A DNA stretch of 64,000 nucleotides from UBA2705 sp963977125 (GTDB lineage Bacteria; Pseudomonadota; Alphaproteobacteria; Micavibrionales; Micavibrionaceae). Below are positions 33,272 to 41,825 of this stretch, piece by piece (position 1 is the stretch's first letter; each line of letters begins with the position of its first letter). The stretch lies in assembly GCA_963977125.1 (NCBI GenBank), contig CAXBNJ010000001.1:434001-498000 (forward strand). Direction: 5' to 3'. The notes below the pieces were generated by a model, which was not told where the DNA came from, searched no databases, and was given only the letters and a program-made list of their open reading frames with translations. The position numbers and the translations under genes are program-made.

Positions 33272-34444
33272 ATGGCTATTTTTTCGCGTAAGAGCAAATC
33301 AGATGCGGCTTGGGAGACGTTTCAAAAGCTATTGCCTAAATATTTGAAAAATTCTGGTGTCGATTGGTCGCGTAAATTAGATGATGAACTGCCGCGCTTA
33401 AAGCGTGACGAGGCACATGATTTTCTGTCTCATTACGGTGATAAGTTTTTTGCACATATCATGAATGCCAGTGCGCATGATGAGCGGCGCTTAAATTACC
33501 TGCCGGAACTTGTACAAATGATGACCGGTTATCAGGATGAAAAAGATCTAGTGACCAAGCGTATATTTGCCGAAGATATGCTCTCTATCATCTCGCAAAT
33601 TGGTCTGCGGGGCTATGCGAGCGACCATGCTAAGGTTTCAATATTAATGCTTGCGAGAGATGCTCAGGAAATAGATCTTAAAGCCGGTAGAAAATGTGGG
33701 TTTTTAAACCAAAATCAACGTGAACGCCTTGTCTTTGGCCTGTTGGATCGAATGACTGAGGAGTATCTAAAAAATAGTAAGTGTAGCTATATTGTTAATA
33801 TTGAGGGGCTCTTACCCGTTCTTGGGCATATATATTCTGACGAAGGGGCGGATTTTTCACGTAAGGTCACAGAAAAAATCACAGCGCATTCAGAGCTTTT
33901 TGACAGTAAGCGTTATTTTGAATTTGTAATAAATGTCTTGGCTGCACAAAGCCCAGAAGTTTGCGCCGAGGGCCTCAGCACTTTACAAAGCTATATTGAG
34001 GACACCATAGATAAGCATAAAGCCAAAAATGACGTGCAAGGCTACGCGGTTATCGCTGATAAAATTAGAGCTATAGCGGATACAGGATATACGCAGGACT
34101 ATAAAAACGCAGTCACTAAACCCCGTGTGTTTATACGCCATAAAAATAAAGTTGATTGCTCGGCTTTGGTGGTGCGCTTTAATGATGTTGCCAATGATAA
34201 TGCTGATTATGCGCTCTTTGTTGAGCACACTCTGATAGGGGGTGATCATGTAGACGGGACGGTCACTATCGATGGCCAAGATTATACAAAAATACCACGG
34301 CAAGAGGCTACGCATCTTACATCCGATATACGCGCAAGCTTACTCGAACATTACGGCGCAGCGGGTGAGGCTCTGGCTGATAAGCTAGAGGAGCAGGAGT
34401 CAACCAAGCCCCTGAACACCCCCAAAATACAGCTTATTTATTGA
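33272..34444 (+). CDS. Tandem-array protein B (copy 2 of 4)
   Basis: 390 residues from ATG 33272, which has AAGGGA upstream; the frame runs back to 33206 inside gene A, but that part is not needed. It begins MAIFSRKSKSD, the start shared with C and D. Shared motifs are FLSHYGDKFFAHIM near 48-61, DCSALVVRFNDVAND (about 293-307) and the C-terminal IRASLLEHYGAAGEALADKL. It lies 37 bases after gene A. Soluble; function unknown. Confidence 0.82.
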   Translation: MAIFSRKSKSDAAWETFQKLLPKYLKNSGVDWSRKLDDELPRLKRDEAHDFLSHYGDKFFAHIMNASAHDERRLNYLPELVQMMTGYQDEKDLVTKRIFAEDMLSIISQIGLRGYASDHAKVSILMLARDAQEIDLKAGRKCGFLNQNQRERLVFGLLDRMTEEYLKNSKCSYIVNIEGLLPVLGHIYSDEGADFSRKVTEKITAHSELFDSKRYFEFVINVLAAQSPEVCAEGLSTLQSYIEDTIDKHKAKNDVQGYAVIADKIRAIADTGYTQDYKNAVTKPRVFIRHKNKVDCSALVVRFNDVANDNADYALFVEHTLIGGDHVDGTVTIDGQDYTKIPRQEATHLTSDIRASLLEHYGAAGEALADKLEEQESTKPLNTPKIQLIY

Positions 34445-34486
34445 TTGATAGGTTTACTTCAGACTCACGGATTAAACATAATAACA

Positions 34487-34515
34487 TTGACCTTGCCTGC
34501 GCTATATGTTAAATA
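34487..34515 (+). promoter_or_regulatory. Candidate promoter before array gene C
   Basis: TTGACC (34487-34492), 17 bases, TAAATA (34510-34515), 30 bases before gene C. It would let C and D be expressed apart from A and B. Confidence 0.5.
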
Positions 34516-34544
34516 AAAATGTTGGTTTATAAACCCCAAGGAGT

Positions 34545-35714
34545 ATGGCTGTGTTTTCAAAGTTCCAAAGTGATGAAAAGCAATTAGAAAAAGCCGTGGA
34601 TTTCTATAATAAAGAGATAAGCGAACACTTATCGGATCATATGCCGCTTATCTATGGTAGTTGGGTGGCCATAAAGCACAACCCTAAATGGACGAATGAT
34701 GATGTGTTGGCTAAATTCTATAGTAAATATGGTGCGACGAATGTTGAAATTTTAGTGCAAGCCCTGCAGGCGGGCAAGGTTGACATTGATTATGTGTCTA
34801 AGGTTTATCTCACATACTTAACCCCCAAAGAACAAACGCTAGAGAATACAGGCTGTAAGCCTCGATTTATCGATCATGCAAAAGATTTAACAAGGGCAAT
34901 GGTAAGCTACGCGGCTATAGACGGCAAATATTGGCACTCAAGCTATATAGTGCGTTTTGTTGGTGAGTTTATAAAGACTAAATTACACGATGATGACTTA
35001 GCGCTCTATGCTGATGAAATACAATCTATGTGTTTTATGACGATGAAAGCGAATGCATATAGCGTCCCAAGGCTCAGTAAAAGTGCAAGCGATCTCTCCG
35101 GAGCGCTGAAGTCTTACCCTGAACAGCAAGAATTTATAAACGCGCTCTACATTTCATGTTTAAAAGAGCCTGAATGTCTGCTGGGCAATTATGGCATGGA
35201 CGATATTGAAGCCATTTTTGAATTATTGCCAGAACAGGATAAAGCATCCGTAAAAGCCATTCTTGGCGACAAACTGGAAGCACTCGTCACGGCCTTACCT
35301 GATGATAAGAACGATAATTTCAGTGACGATTATCGCGAAGAGGCCCGCCAAGAAATTAAAAACACAGCAGGATTTTCACGGCGTTTAGTGCAGTTATTAA
35401 CTGACGAATGTCAAGACGTTAACGCTCAGGATGGCAGCCTGTCTAAAAGCTTTAATAAGCTGGTTGAGATCTCAGGAATGCATATGGTATCAAGGCGTAA
35501 TCAGGTGTTGATTGGACAGCTTATAACCTTAAACTGTGAGAGCGGCAGCCTGCAAGTCTTGGATACTGATCTACGTAAGGCTTTCTTGGATAAAGATACA
35601 AAAACTGCGCGTTGGGTGTCTGTAGATTACAAAGCAGAACTAGAAGATCGTTATGGTGAAATGGGCAAGGTCTTGGCGCGCAAATTAGCGATGCAGACGC
35701 ATATAATTAAATAA
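34545..35714 (+). CDS. Tandem-array protein C (copy 3 of 4)
   Basis: 389 residues, start MAVFSKFQ. Shared motifs: FYSKYGATNVEILVQAL followed by GKVDIDYVSKVYLTYL (about 62-94), and the C-terminal YKAELEDRYGEMGKVLARKL. The internal LSAxxVxFN motif is degenerate here (SKSFNKLVE). AAGGAG lies only one base before ATG 34545, while GTG 34551 has an 8-base spacer, so the real start may be two codons later. Soluble; function unknown. Confidence 0.8.
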   Translation: MAVFSKFQSDEKQLEKAVDFYNKEISEHLSDHMPLIYGSWVAIKHNPKWTNDDVLAKFYSKYGATNVEILVQALQAGKVDIDYVSKVYLTYLTPKEQTLENTGCKPRFIDHAKDLTRAMVSYAAIDGKYWHSSYIVRFVGEFIKTKLHDDDLALYADEIQSMCFMTMKANAYSVPRLSKSASDLSGALKSYPEQQEFINALYISCLKEPECLLGNYGMDDIEAIFELLPEQDKASVKAILGDKLEALVTALPDDKNDNFSDDYREEARQEIKNTAGFSRRLVQLLTDECQDVNAQDGSLSKSFNKLVEISGMHMVSRRNQVLIGQLITLNCESGSLQVLDTDLRKAFLDKDTKTARWVSVDYKAELEDRYGEMGKVLARKLAMQTHIIK

Positions 35715-35753
35715 ATAATAAACGGATGAATGAGTGCTGACTCATGAGGAGTA

Positions 35754-37007
35754 ATGGCTTTGGGGCTATTTAGTAAAAAAGATCAAATTGATAAATATTG
35801 GGATAAGTTCAGTAAGGTATTGAGCAACCCTACGACTACGGCTAAAAATGTATTTATACGCCTGCATAATACAACTTTATTGCCGGGCGGCATGCCTTTG
35901 GAATTTGAACACGAAGAACAAGCCGAGTTTGCGGCGCGCTATGGCGTAGAATTTTGTGATTTGCTGACGGATGCAATAACGCAAGGTAAGATTAGCATCG
36001 ATTTTGTTGATGTGCTGCTCCATGATTATATGAATATCGAAGAAATGGGCTATGTACCCCTTGAGCAAGAAGCTTTCCGCCGTGCTTATACGAATTTTGT
36101 CCATGTCGGCTTAGAGCGCTACTTTTCTTCTGTTGAGGATGATAAGGCAGCGGGGGAGTGTTTTGCCGCTCAGAATAAAGTGCTTTATGATTGCATGATG
36201 GATGATAGCGGCGATTTGACCGCGGACGAGGTCGAGCAGTTTATACTCAAGCAGCAAGACTTGGCTTATCAGGCTAAAGGTAAAGATGATGCCTATAGTG
36301 AGTTATTGTTTTATTATGTTGAGAATTTAATGGAAGACCGCGAGGAGACAGGCTTGTCTGAGCGTTGTCTGTATGAGCTGATATACAAAGCGCTCTTCAA
36401 CAGCGATGTCTATGGTAATGGCCTGTTGCTTAAAGCCTTAAACGAGGCCTCACCAAAAGAACAGAGCCTTTCATCTGAGCCGAGTGCAAGACCACTAATC
36501 GCCACACTGATTAAGCATATCGTTGAAAGCTCTGAAATGGCACATGCTGATAAGGCGTGGCTCGCTTATGTGTTGAGAGTTTACTGTGATGTCGAGTGTG
36601 AAAATATCGATGTTATTAAAGGGCGCTATAACCTTGTGGATCATAACGTTGACCCAGAGACAGAAGAGAGCAAGTTAAGTGCTGTCTGTGTATGTTTTAA
36701 CGCAGGGGCGAGTAAGAACCCTCAACAGTTAGATGGCAAAGAAAAAACATATGTTTTCTTTACCAAGAACACAACGCCCCCCTGTGAGGTCTTGCAACAT
36801 TTGCAGGATATACGCGGAGAGGAACAGGGCGAGAGGCTCTTCCTTATTGAGGCCTTTAATAAGTCGTCTTCTGAATGTGGTGTATATGAATACTCAGATT
36901 ACAAAAAATCTCTGCCACAAGCCTTTGGAGAAAGCGGAGCTTTGTTGCTTGAGCGCATTAAGGACGAACAACATTTAAAGAAACTTCAAAAATTGACTAT
37001 TCACTAG
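35754..37007 (+). CDS. Tandem-array protein D (copy 4 of 4)
   Basis: 417 residues, MALGLFSKKD. Shared motifs: FAARYGVEFCDLLTDAI then GKISIDFVDVLLHDYM (about 60-92), KLSAVCVCFNAGASKN (about 303-318) and the C-terminal YKKSLPQAFGESGALLLERI. It carries a longer middle with eight or more Cys spread out. GAGGAG ends only two bases before ATG 35754, while TTG 35760 has a normal spacer. It is followed after 53 bases by uvrB. Confidence 0.8.
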   Translation: MALGLFSKKDQIDKYWDKFSKVLSNPTTTAKNVFIRLHNTTLLPGGMPLEFEHEEQAEFAARYGVEFCDLLTDAITQGKISIDFVDVLLHDYMNIEEMGYVPLEQEAFRRAYTNFVHVGLERYFSSVEDDKAAGECFAAQNKVLYDCMMDDSGDLTADEVEQFILKQQDLAYQAKGKDDAYSELLFYYVENLMEDREETGLSERCLYELIYKALFNSDVYGNGLLLKALNEASPKEQSLSSEPSARPLIATLIKHIVESSEMAHADKAWLAYVLRVYCDVECENIDVIKGRYNLVDHNVDPETEESKLSAVCVCFNAGASKNPQQLDGKEKTYVFFTKNTTPPCEVLQHLQDIRGEEQGERLFLIEAFNKSSSECGVYEYSDYKKSLPQAFGESGALLLERIKDEQHLKKLQKLTIH

Positions 37008-37060
37008 CTAGAGTTCACGAGACACTTGGAATTTTAGCCTAATCCGTCTATATAAATCAG

Positions 37061-39130
37061 ATGGATACAAAACAGCAGCTACATGACCCGTTAATTATTG
37101 CACCCGCGGAAGATTCACCGCCTTTTAAGGTGCATTCAGATTTTACACCGGCTGGCGATCAGCCAACGGCGATTAAAGCGCTGTGTGAGGGGCTGGAGGC
37201 CGGTCTGACCGATCAGGTGTTACTTGGTGCGACAGGGACGGGTAAGACCTTCACCATGGCGCATGTCATCCAAAAGCTTCAACGCCCAGCATTAATCCTT
37301 GCGCCGAATAAAACACTCGCCGCGCAGCTCTTTGGAGAAATGCGCAGTTTCTTTCCTGATAACGCGGTAGAGTATTTTGTATCTTACTATGATTATTATC
37401 AACCCGAAGCCTATGTAGCGCGGAGTGATACCTTCATAGAGAAGGATGCATCGATTAATGATCAGATAGATAGACTACGCCACGCCGCCACACGTTCACT
37501 GTTTGAGCGCAAAGACTTGATTATTGTTGCCTCTGTTTCTTGTATATACGGTATAGGGTCTAAAGAAGACTATCAGGGGATGACCCTTGATATTACGCCA
37601 GAGACTATAATGGAGCGTGATGCCTTTATTAAAAGCTTAATTGCTTTGCAATATACACGCAATGATATGGCCTTTCAGCGGGGGACGTTTCGCGTCAGGG
37701 GGGATACAGTAGAGCTCTTCCCTGTACATGCTGAAAACCGTGCATGGCGCTTTTCCTTTTTTGGCGATGAGATAGAGGAGATTAGTGAGTTTGATCCCCT
37801 AACCGGACAGCGCTTTGATAAATTGCCTAAAGTGCGTATATACGCGAACTCCCATTACATTACCCGCGGCCCGACCATTAAGCAGGCTATCAAGAGTATT
37901 AAGAGCGAATTGAAAGATCGCCTTGATGTGTTTGAGGGAGAAGGCAAGCTCGTTGAGTTACAGCGCCTAGACCAGCGCACTAAATTCGACCTCGAAATGC
38001 TCGAAGCCACTAATATGTGCCAAGGCATTGAAAACTATTCACGTTACTTAACGGGACGTGGCGCTGGGGAAGCGCCCCCAACCTTATTTGAATATCTGCC
38101 TGATGATGCTTTGCTGTTTGTTGATGAAAGCCACGGTATGATCCCGCAGTTAAAAGCCATGTTTAATGGCGATAGATCACGTAAAACAAATTTGGCTGAG
38201 TATGGCTTTCGCTTGCCGAGCTGCCTTGATAACCGCCCTCTTAAATTTGAAGAATGGAACAGCCTACGCCCGCAAACGGTTTTTGTCTCAGCCACGCCAG
38301 GGCCGTGGGAGCTTGAACAGACGAATGATAAGTTCGTTGAACAGCTTATCCGCCCAACTGGCTTGATTGATCCACCGGTCGAAATTCGCCCAACGGAGAA
38401 CCAAGTTGATGATTTGATGGAAGAATGCCGTAAAACCATTGGCGCTGGGGGGCGCATTTTGGTGACGACGTTAACCAAGAAAATGGCGGAAGACCTGACT
38501 GAATACCTTAATGAAAATGGGTTGAAAGTGCGCTATATGCACTCTGACACGGACACGATTGAGCGCATTGAGATTATTCGTGATTTGCGCCTTGGTGAAT
38601 TTGACGTCTTGGTGGGCATTAACTTGCTGCGTGAGGGGCTCGATATTCCCGAATGTATGCGTGTGTGTATTCTTGATGCTGATAAAGAGGGCTATTTACG
38701 CTCGCGCACTTCGCTTATTCAAACCATTGGCCGTGCGGCGCGTAATTCAGAGGCGCGGGTTATACTCTATGCCGACCGTGAGACCAAAAGCATGAAAGAG
38801 GCTATGGATGAAACGGCACGCCGCCGCGAAAAACAAATGCTGCATAATATTGAAAACGGCATCACACCATTCACGGTCAAAAAAGAGATTAGCGATATAT
38901 TGGGCGATGTGTTCGGCAATGGCGAAAGCTCTAAGACTCGCAAATTGGGTCGCAACATAAAAAGCCTTACCGAGGATCTCGATTTACTGCGTAGCCCAGA
39001 TAAGCTGAAAAAGCATTTAGGGAAACTCGAAAAAGATATGCTCTCTGCCGCGGCTAATTTGGAATTTGAAGAAGCGGGGCGCTTGCGTGATGAAATATCA
39101 CGTCTCAAAAATGCAGCTTTATCAGTTTAA
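37061..39130 (+). CDS. uvrB: Excinuclease ABC subunit B
   Basis: DNA damage recognition and strand-opening helicase of nucleotide excision repair. The 689 residues have Walker A GATGTGKTF (56-64), the beta-hairpin YYDYYQPEAYV, helicase motifs including DESHGMIPQ and RTIGRAARN-like QTIGRAARN, and a C-terminal UVR domain (LEKDMLSAAANLEFEEAGRLRDEI) for UvrC contact. Length is normal. No canonical alphaproteobacterial SOS box (GTTC-N7-GTTC) is evident in the 53 bases upstream. Confidence 0.98.
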   Translation: MDTKQQLHDPLIIAPAEDSPPFKVHSDFTPAGDQPTAIKALCEGLEAGLTDQVLLGATGTGKTFTMAHVIQKLQRPALILAPNKTLAAQLFGEMRSFFPDNAVEYFVSYYDYYQPEAYVARSDTFIEKDASINDQIDRLRHAATRSLFERKDLIIVASVSCIYGIGSKEDYQGMTLDITPETIMERDAFIKSLIALQYTRNDMAFQRGTFRVRGDTVELFPVHAENRAWRFSFFGDEIEEISEFDPLTGQRFDKLPKVRIYANSHYITRGPTIKQAIKSIKSELKDRLDVFEGEGKLVELQRLDQRTKFDLEMLEATNMCQGIENYSRYLTGRGAGEAPPTLFEYLPDDALLFVDESHGMIPQLKAMFNGDRSRKTNLAEYGFRLPSCLDNRPLKFEEWNSLRPQTVFVSATPGPWELEQTNDKFVEQLIRPTGLIDPPVEIRPTENQVDDLMEECRKTIGAGGRILVTTLTKKMAEDLTEYLNENGLKVRYMHSDTDTIERIEIIRDLRLGEFDVLVGINLLREGLDIPECMRVCILDADKEGYLRSRTSLIQTIGRAARNSEARVILYADRETKSMKEAMDETARRREKQMLHNIENGITPFTVKKEISDILGDVFGNGESSKTRKLGRNIKSLTEDLDLLRSPDKLKKHLGKLEKDMLSAAANLEFEEAGRLRDEISRLKNAALSV

Positions 39131-39138
39131 GTTCTAAT

Positions 39139-39948
39139 TTAATTAATGCTAGTTTTGTCGCCTGCTTTGGGCGGGGCGGCTTTGCTCATCACCAAATATT
39201 GTTTGGCGTAATTCGCGTAATGATAAGCCAGCGCCGTAAAGCCGTAGATCATAATCAGCGGCACAGCCAAATATTTGACGGGCGCAATAAGGATCATGGT
39301 TATCAGCTTTGGATTGATATCGGTGAAGAACTGCTCGACCATCCACGGCATGATAAATAATCCATAAATTAAAGAGAATATGATCAGCGGCAGCGCGGCC
39401 TTAATGATTGTCGCGACAAGAATAAGTATTTTTCCACGCATGGCGCTAAAGGCTTGACCAGATTTCAAGGTAAGACCGCTATTATAAAGCGGAATGATAA
39501 AGCTGAACCGCAAAATAAGCGCTGTAAATAGGATATAGAGTAATACCGCTAGATAATCAGAGCTGTAATCAAACGTCTGTATTGTTAAGCTATTTGTCAT
39601 GTTCGCCATGGCGGGGATATAGCTATAAGCAATAGGAATTAAAATGAGGATCAAGGCGGTTAAATAGGTGCGGGGACTGCCTAGATAAGAAATGAAATCG
39701 CGCTCAGGGTTTTGGCTTTCGACCGTGGAGCGCATCCATAAGGTCGGGATAAGCGCAAAAAAGCCAATATAAGCAAGGGTCATGATTGTCCAAAAAAGAC
39801 CACCCGTAGTGAAGAGCTGACGTAAGACGTCAAGTGCAATAATGGGGGTGAGTAAAAACAGCAACAAATCAAGCAGGCTACCGCTATTGTCATTAATATA
39901 TTGATTGGTTTTGAGCGTCGCACGCTGAACTTCTTTGAAAAACCGCAT
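39139..39948 (-). CDS. Polytopic membrane protein, unknown (Yip1-like topology)
   Basis: 269 residues from ATG 39948 (MRFFKEVQRATL); an upstream in-frame start at 40002 is less likely. About five or six membrane segments are visible: 32-55, 60-80, 100-120, 137-160, 185-210 and 225-247. The N- and C-termini are polar. The layout recalls Yip1/DUF-type integral membrane proteins, but no diagnostic motif is seen. Convergent with uvrB, nine bases apart at the stops. Confidence 0.7.
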   Translation of the reverse strand: MRFFKEVQRATLKTNQYINDNSGSLLDLLLFLLTPIIALDVLRQLFTTGGLFWTIMTLAYIGFFALIPTLWMRSTVESQNPERDFISYLGSPRTYLTALILILIPIAYSYIPAMANMTNSLTIQTFDYSSDYLAVLLYILFTALILRFSFIIPLYNSGLTLKSGQAFSAMRGKILILVATIIKAALPLIIFSLIYGLFIMPWMVEQFFTDINPKLITMILIAPVKYLAVPLIMIYGFTALAYHYANYAKQYLVMSKAAPPKAGDKTSIN

Positions 39949-40093
39949 ATATAAACCTAGGTGAATTAATAAGGTGTTGGCTGAGGATTGAACGGGCGTC
40001 AATCATGATAATATTGAGTATAGCGTATATAAGTTAATATTTACACGCGAAATAAAGCTTGAAACATATGACAAATGCTATATAAATCTCGCC

Positions 40094-40663
40094 ATGAGAA
40101 AATTGAATATTGAGTTTTATAAATCGGTCATTCCTGATCTGGATCACCCAGCCCTTAATTCGTTGCGTAATGCATCCAATTCCTCCGCGCCTATTCACGT
40201 GCCTGTAACCCTCTATAGCGAGGGAGAGAAGGTCTTAAGCGCTGATGTCAGCATGATCGGGACAGCTATTGCGCAATATAAAGCTGCGTTGTGGCTAACT
40301 TTGCGCGCGCTTGAGCGTGCCGATATTACTGTTGAGTGGGATGAATGCAGCTTTTTAAGCGCGCAAACAAAATTCGCCCGGGCATCATGTGCTGATTTTG
40401 ATGATGACGCGCTCGTCCCTCATATGCGCGCAGATGCAGCCTTATCTTTTAAAGATGTTTTCATCAAAGCCAGTGAATCGTTGTTATCGGTTGATGATGC
40501 TGCAGATTCTCAAGAGAGTTTGGATAATTTCGCATACCGCATCACAGCATCTGTCATACTCCATAGCGCGGCTGTGGACTCGGCTGATATTAATGCTCTA
40601 AAAGGGCAGAAAAGTTATTTTACCCGCGCTAAAAATATCTTCAAATCACGCCTCCTGTTTTAA
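40094..40663 (+). CDS. Unknown 189-residue protein
   Basis: A soluble polypeptide with no known motif. It is Ala/Asp-rich and mostly helical (TAIAQYKAALWLTLRALERADI), with Cys in ECSFLSAQ and ASCADFDDD. No clear Shine-Dalgarno precedes ATG 40094. It ends 26 bases before the TauE-type permease gene on the same strand, so the two may be cotranscribed. Equal length to the 2991 protein is coincidence as far as I can see. Confidence 0.65.
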   Translation: MRKLNIEFYKSVIPDLDHPALNSLRNASNSSAPIHVPVTLYSEGEKVLSADVSMIGTAIAQYKAALWLTLRALERADITVEWDECSFLSAQTKFARASCADFDDDALVPHMRADAALSFKDVFIKASESLLSVDDAADSQESLDNFAYRITASVILHSAAVDSADINALKGQKSYFTRAKNIFKSRLLF

Positions 40664-40689
40664 TCCATAAAATTAAGAGTACGCATTAA

Positions 40690-41502
40690 ATGACTGATCT
40701 TTATATAATAATTGCCTGCTGCTTGCCTTTAGGGGTTGTGGCGGGGTTCCTTGCTGGTTTGTTTGGTATTGGCGGCGGCGCGATTATTGTGCCTGCTCTC
40801 TATTACCTATTTACAGTGCTTGATTTTGATTCCTCATCGACGATGCATTTGGCGATTGGTACGTCTTTGGCGACGATCATTCCTACAGCGATGTCATCTT
40901 CATATGTGCATTACCGCCATGGCGCGATTGATATGGCGTGGCTGCGCTTATTGGCGTTTGGCGTTGTTGCAGGGGCTTTTATTGGTGGCGCTGTAGCGCT
41001 TGCGCTGTCTACTGATACATTACGTCGTATCTTTGCCGTTTTATTATTTTTAATGGCTATTCTTACTGTTAAGAAAAAGATTGAAGTTCAAGGGCAAGAT
41101 CCTGTGATTAAAAGAAAAATTGGTGTTTTTGGCTATGGTATTTTTAGCGGAACAATATCATCGCTAATCGGTATTGGCGGGGCGACTTTAAATGTGCCTT
41201 TTATGGCGCATAATGGCCTACCGCTTAATAAGGCGATTGCTACAGCATCATTATTGGGCTTATTCGTCGCCGTACCCGCAACGCTTGTTTTACTTTTTGG
41301 GCCTTGTGAAGGCTGTAGTGATGGGGCAGGCCTTCCTTATAGTTGGGGGCGCGTTAATATTTTGGCGGCGGGCGTTCTGGTCTCGGTTAGTGTGTTTAGC
41401 GCACGTTTTGGCGCGCGCTTAACTCACCGTATGAACACCGCCAAGCTTAAATACGCTTTTGCTGCTCTGATGATTGCCGTTTCGATTAACATGATGCTTT
41501 AA
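40690..41502 (+). CDS. TauE/SafE-family membrane permease
   Basis: 270 residues with about eight membrane segments and the two half-repeats of the sulfite exporter/TauE-SafE family. The first repeat holds GFLAGLFGIGGGAIIVPALYYL and the second ISSLIGIGGATLNVPFM. Such proteins export sulfoacetate, sulfite or other organic anions; substrate here is open, since no sulfur metabolism gene is adjacent. Confidence 0.9.
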   Translation: MTDLYIIIACCLPLGVVAGFLAGLFGIGGGAIIVPALYYLFTVLDFDSSSTMHLAIGTSLATIIPTAMSSSYVHYRHGAIDMAWLRLLAFGVVAGAFIGGAVALALSTDTLRRIFAVLLFLMAILTVKKKIEVQGQDPVIKRKIGVFGYGIFSGTISSLIGIGGATLNVPFMAHNGLPLNKAIATASLLGLFVAVPATLVLLFGPCEGCSDGAGLPYSWGRVNILAAGVLVSVSVFSARFGARLTHRMNTAKLKYAFAALMIAVSINMML

Positions 41503-41825
41503 TCTTAAATTAGATTTAGAGTTGTAGAGCGTATGGCTTAATGGAATAGTTCATAAACTATATTCGTCCTTATTTCTTATCTTGCCACGATGTTTATCGT
41601 GTGGCGATCTTATATATTCTAGTGGTTGTGGGAATTAATATTTAGAATGTTTTTTCTTTTATTGGTTTAGGGGGGGGTGTTCATCGCACAGTATCTGCTT
41701 CATATGTATCCTGAGATAGTATATAATAATCTTGTTTGCTTAACATGTAATTGTCTTCAATTCATAATTCAGCAGTATAATTCTTAGCTTGCAGTTATTA
41801 ATATAATATATTTTAAGGCTTTATT
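41503..41825. other. 323-base gap before the histidine kinase; no gene seen
   Basis: AT-rich. It contains a short dyad near 41583-41604 (GCCACGAT/ATCGTGTGGC with a two-base bulge) and a run of eight G at 41670. No T-run follows the dyad. No reading frame or known RNA is recognised; it is probably the promoter and leader of the kinase. Confidence 0.5.

Noticed and set aside
37010..37060. Possible SOS box before uvrB (GTTC near 37014)
   Set aside because: Only one half-site is present; the second GTTC at the N7 distance is missing.
38044..38478. Minus-strand frame inside uvrB
   Set aside because: Shadow of uvrB helicase region.
41583..41604. Dyad in the gap before the histidine kinase as a terminator
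   Set aside because: Has a bulge and no T-run on either strand.
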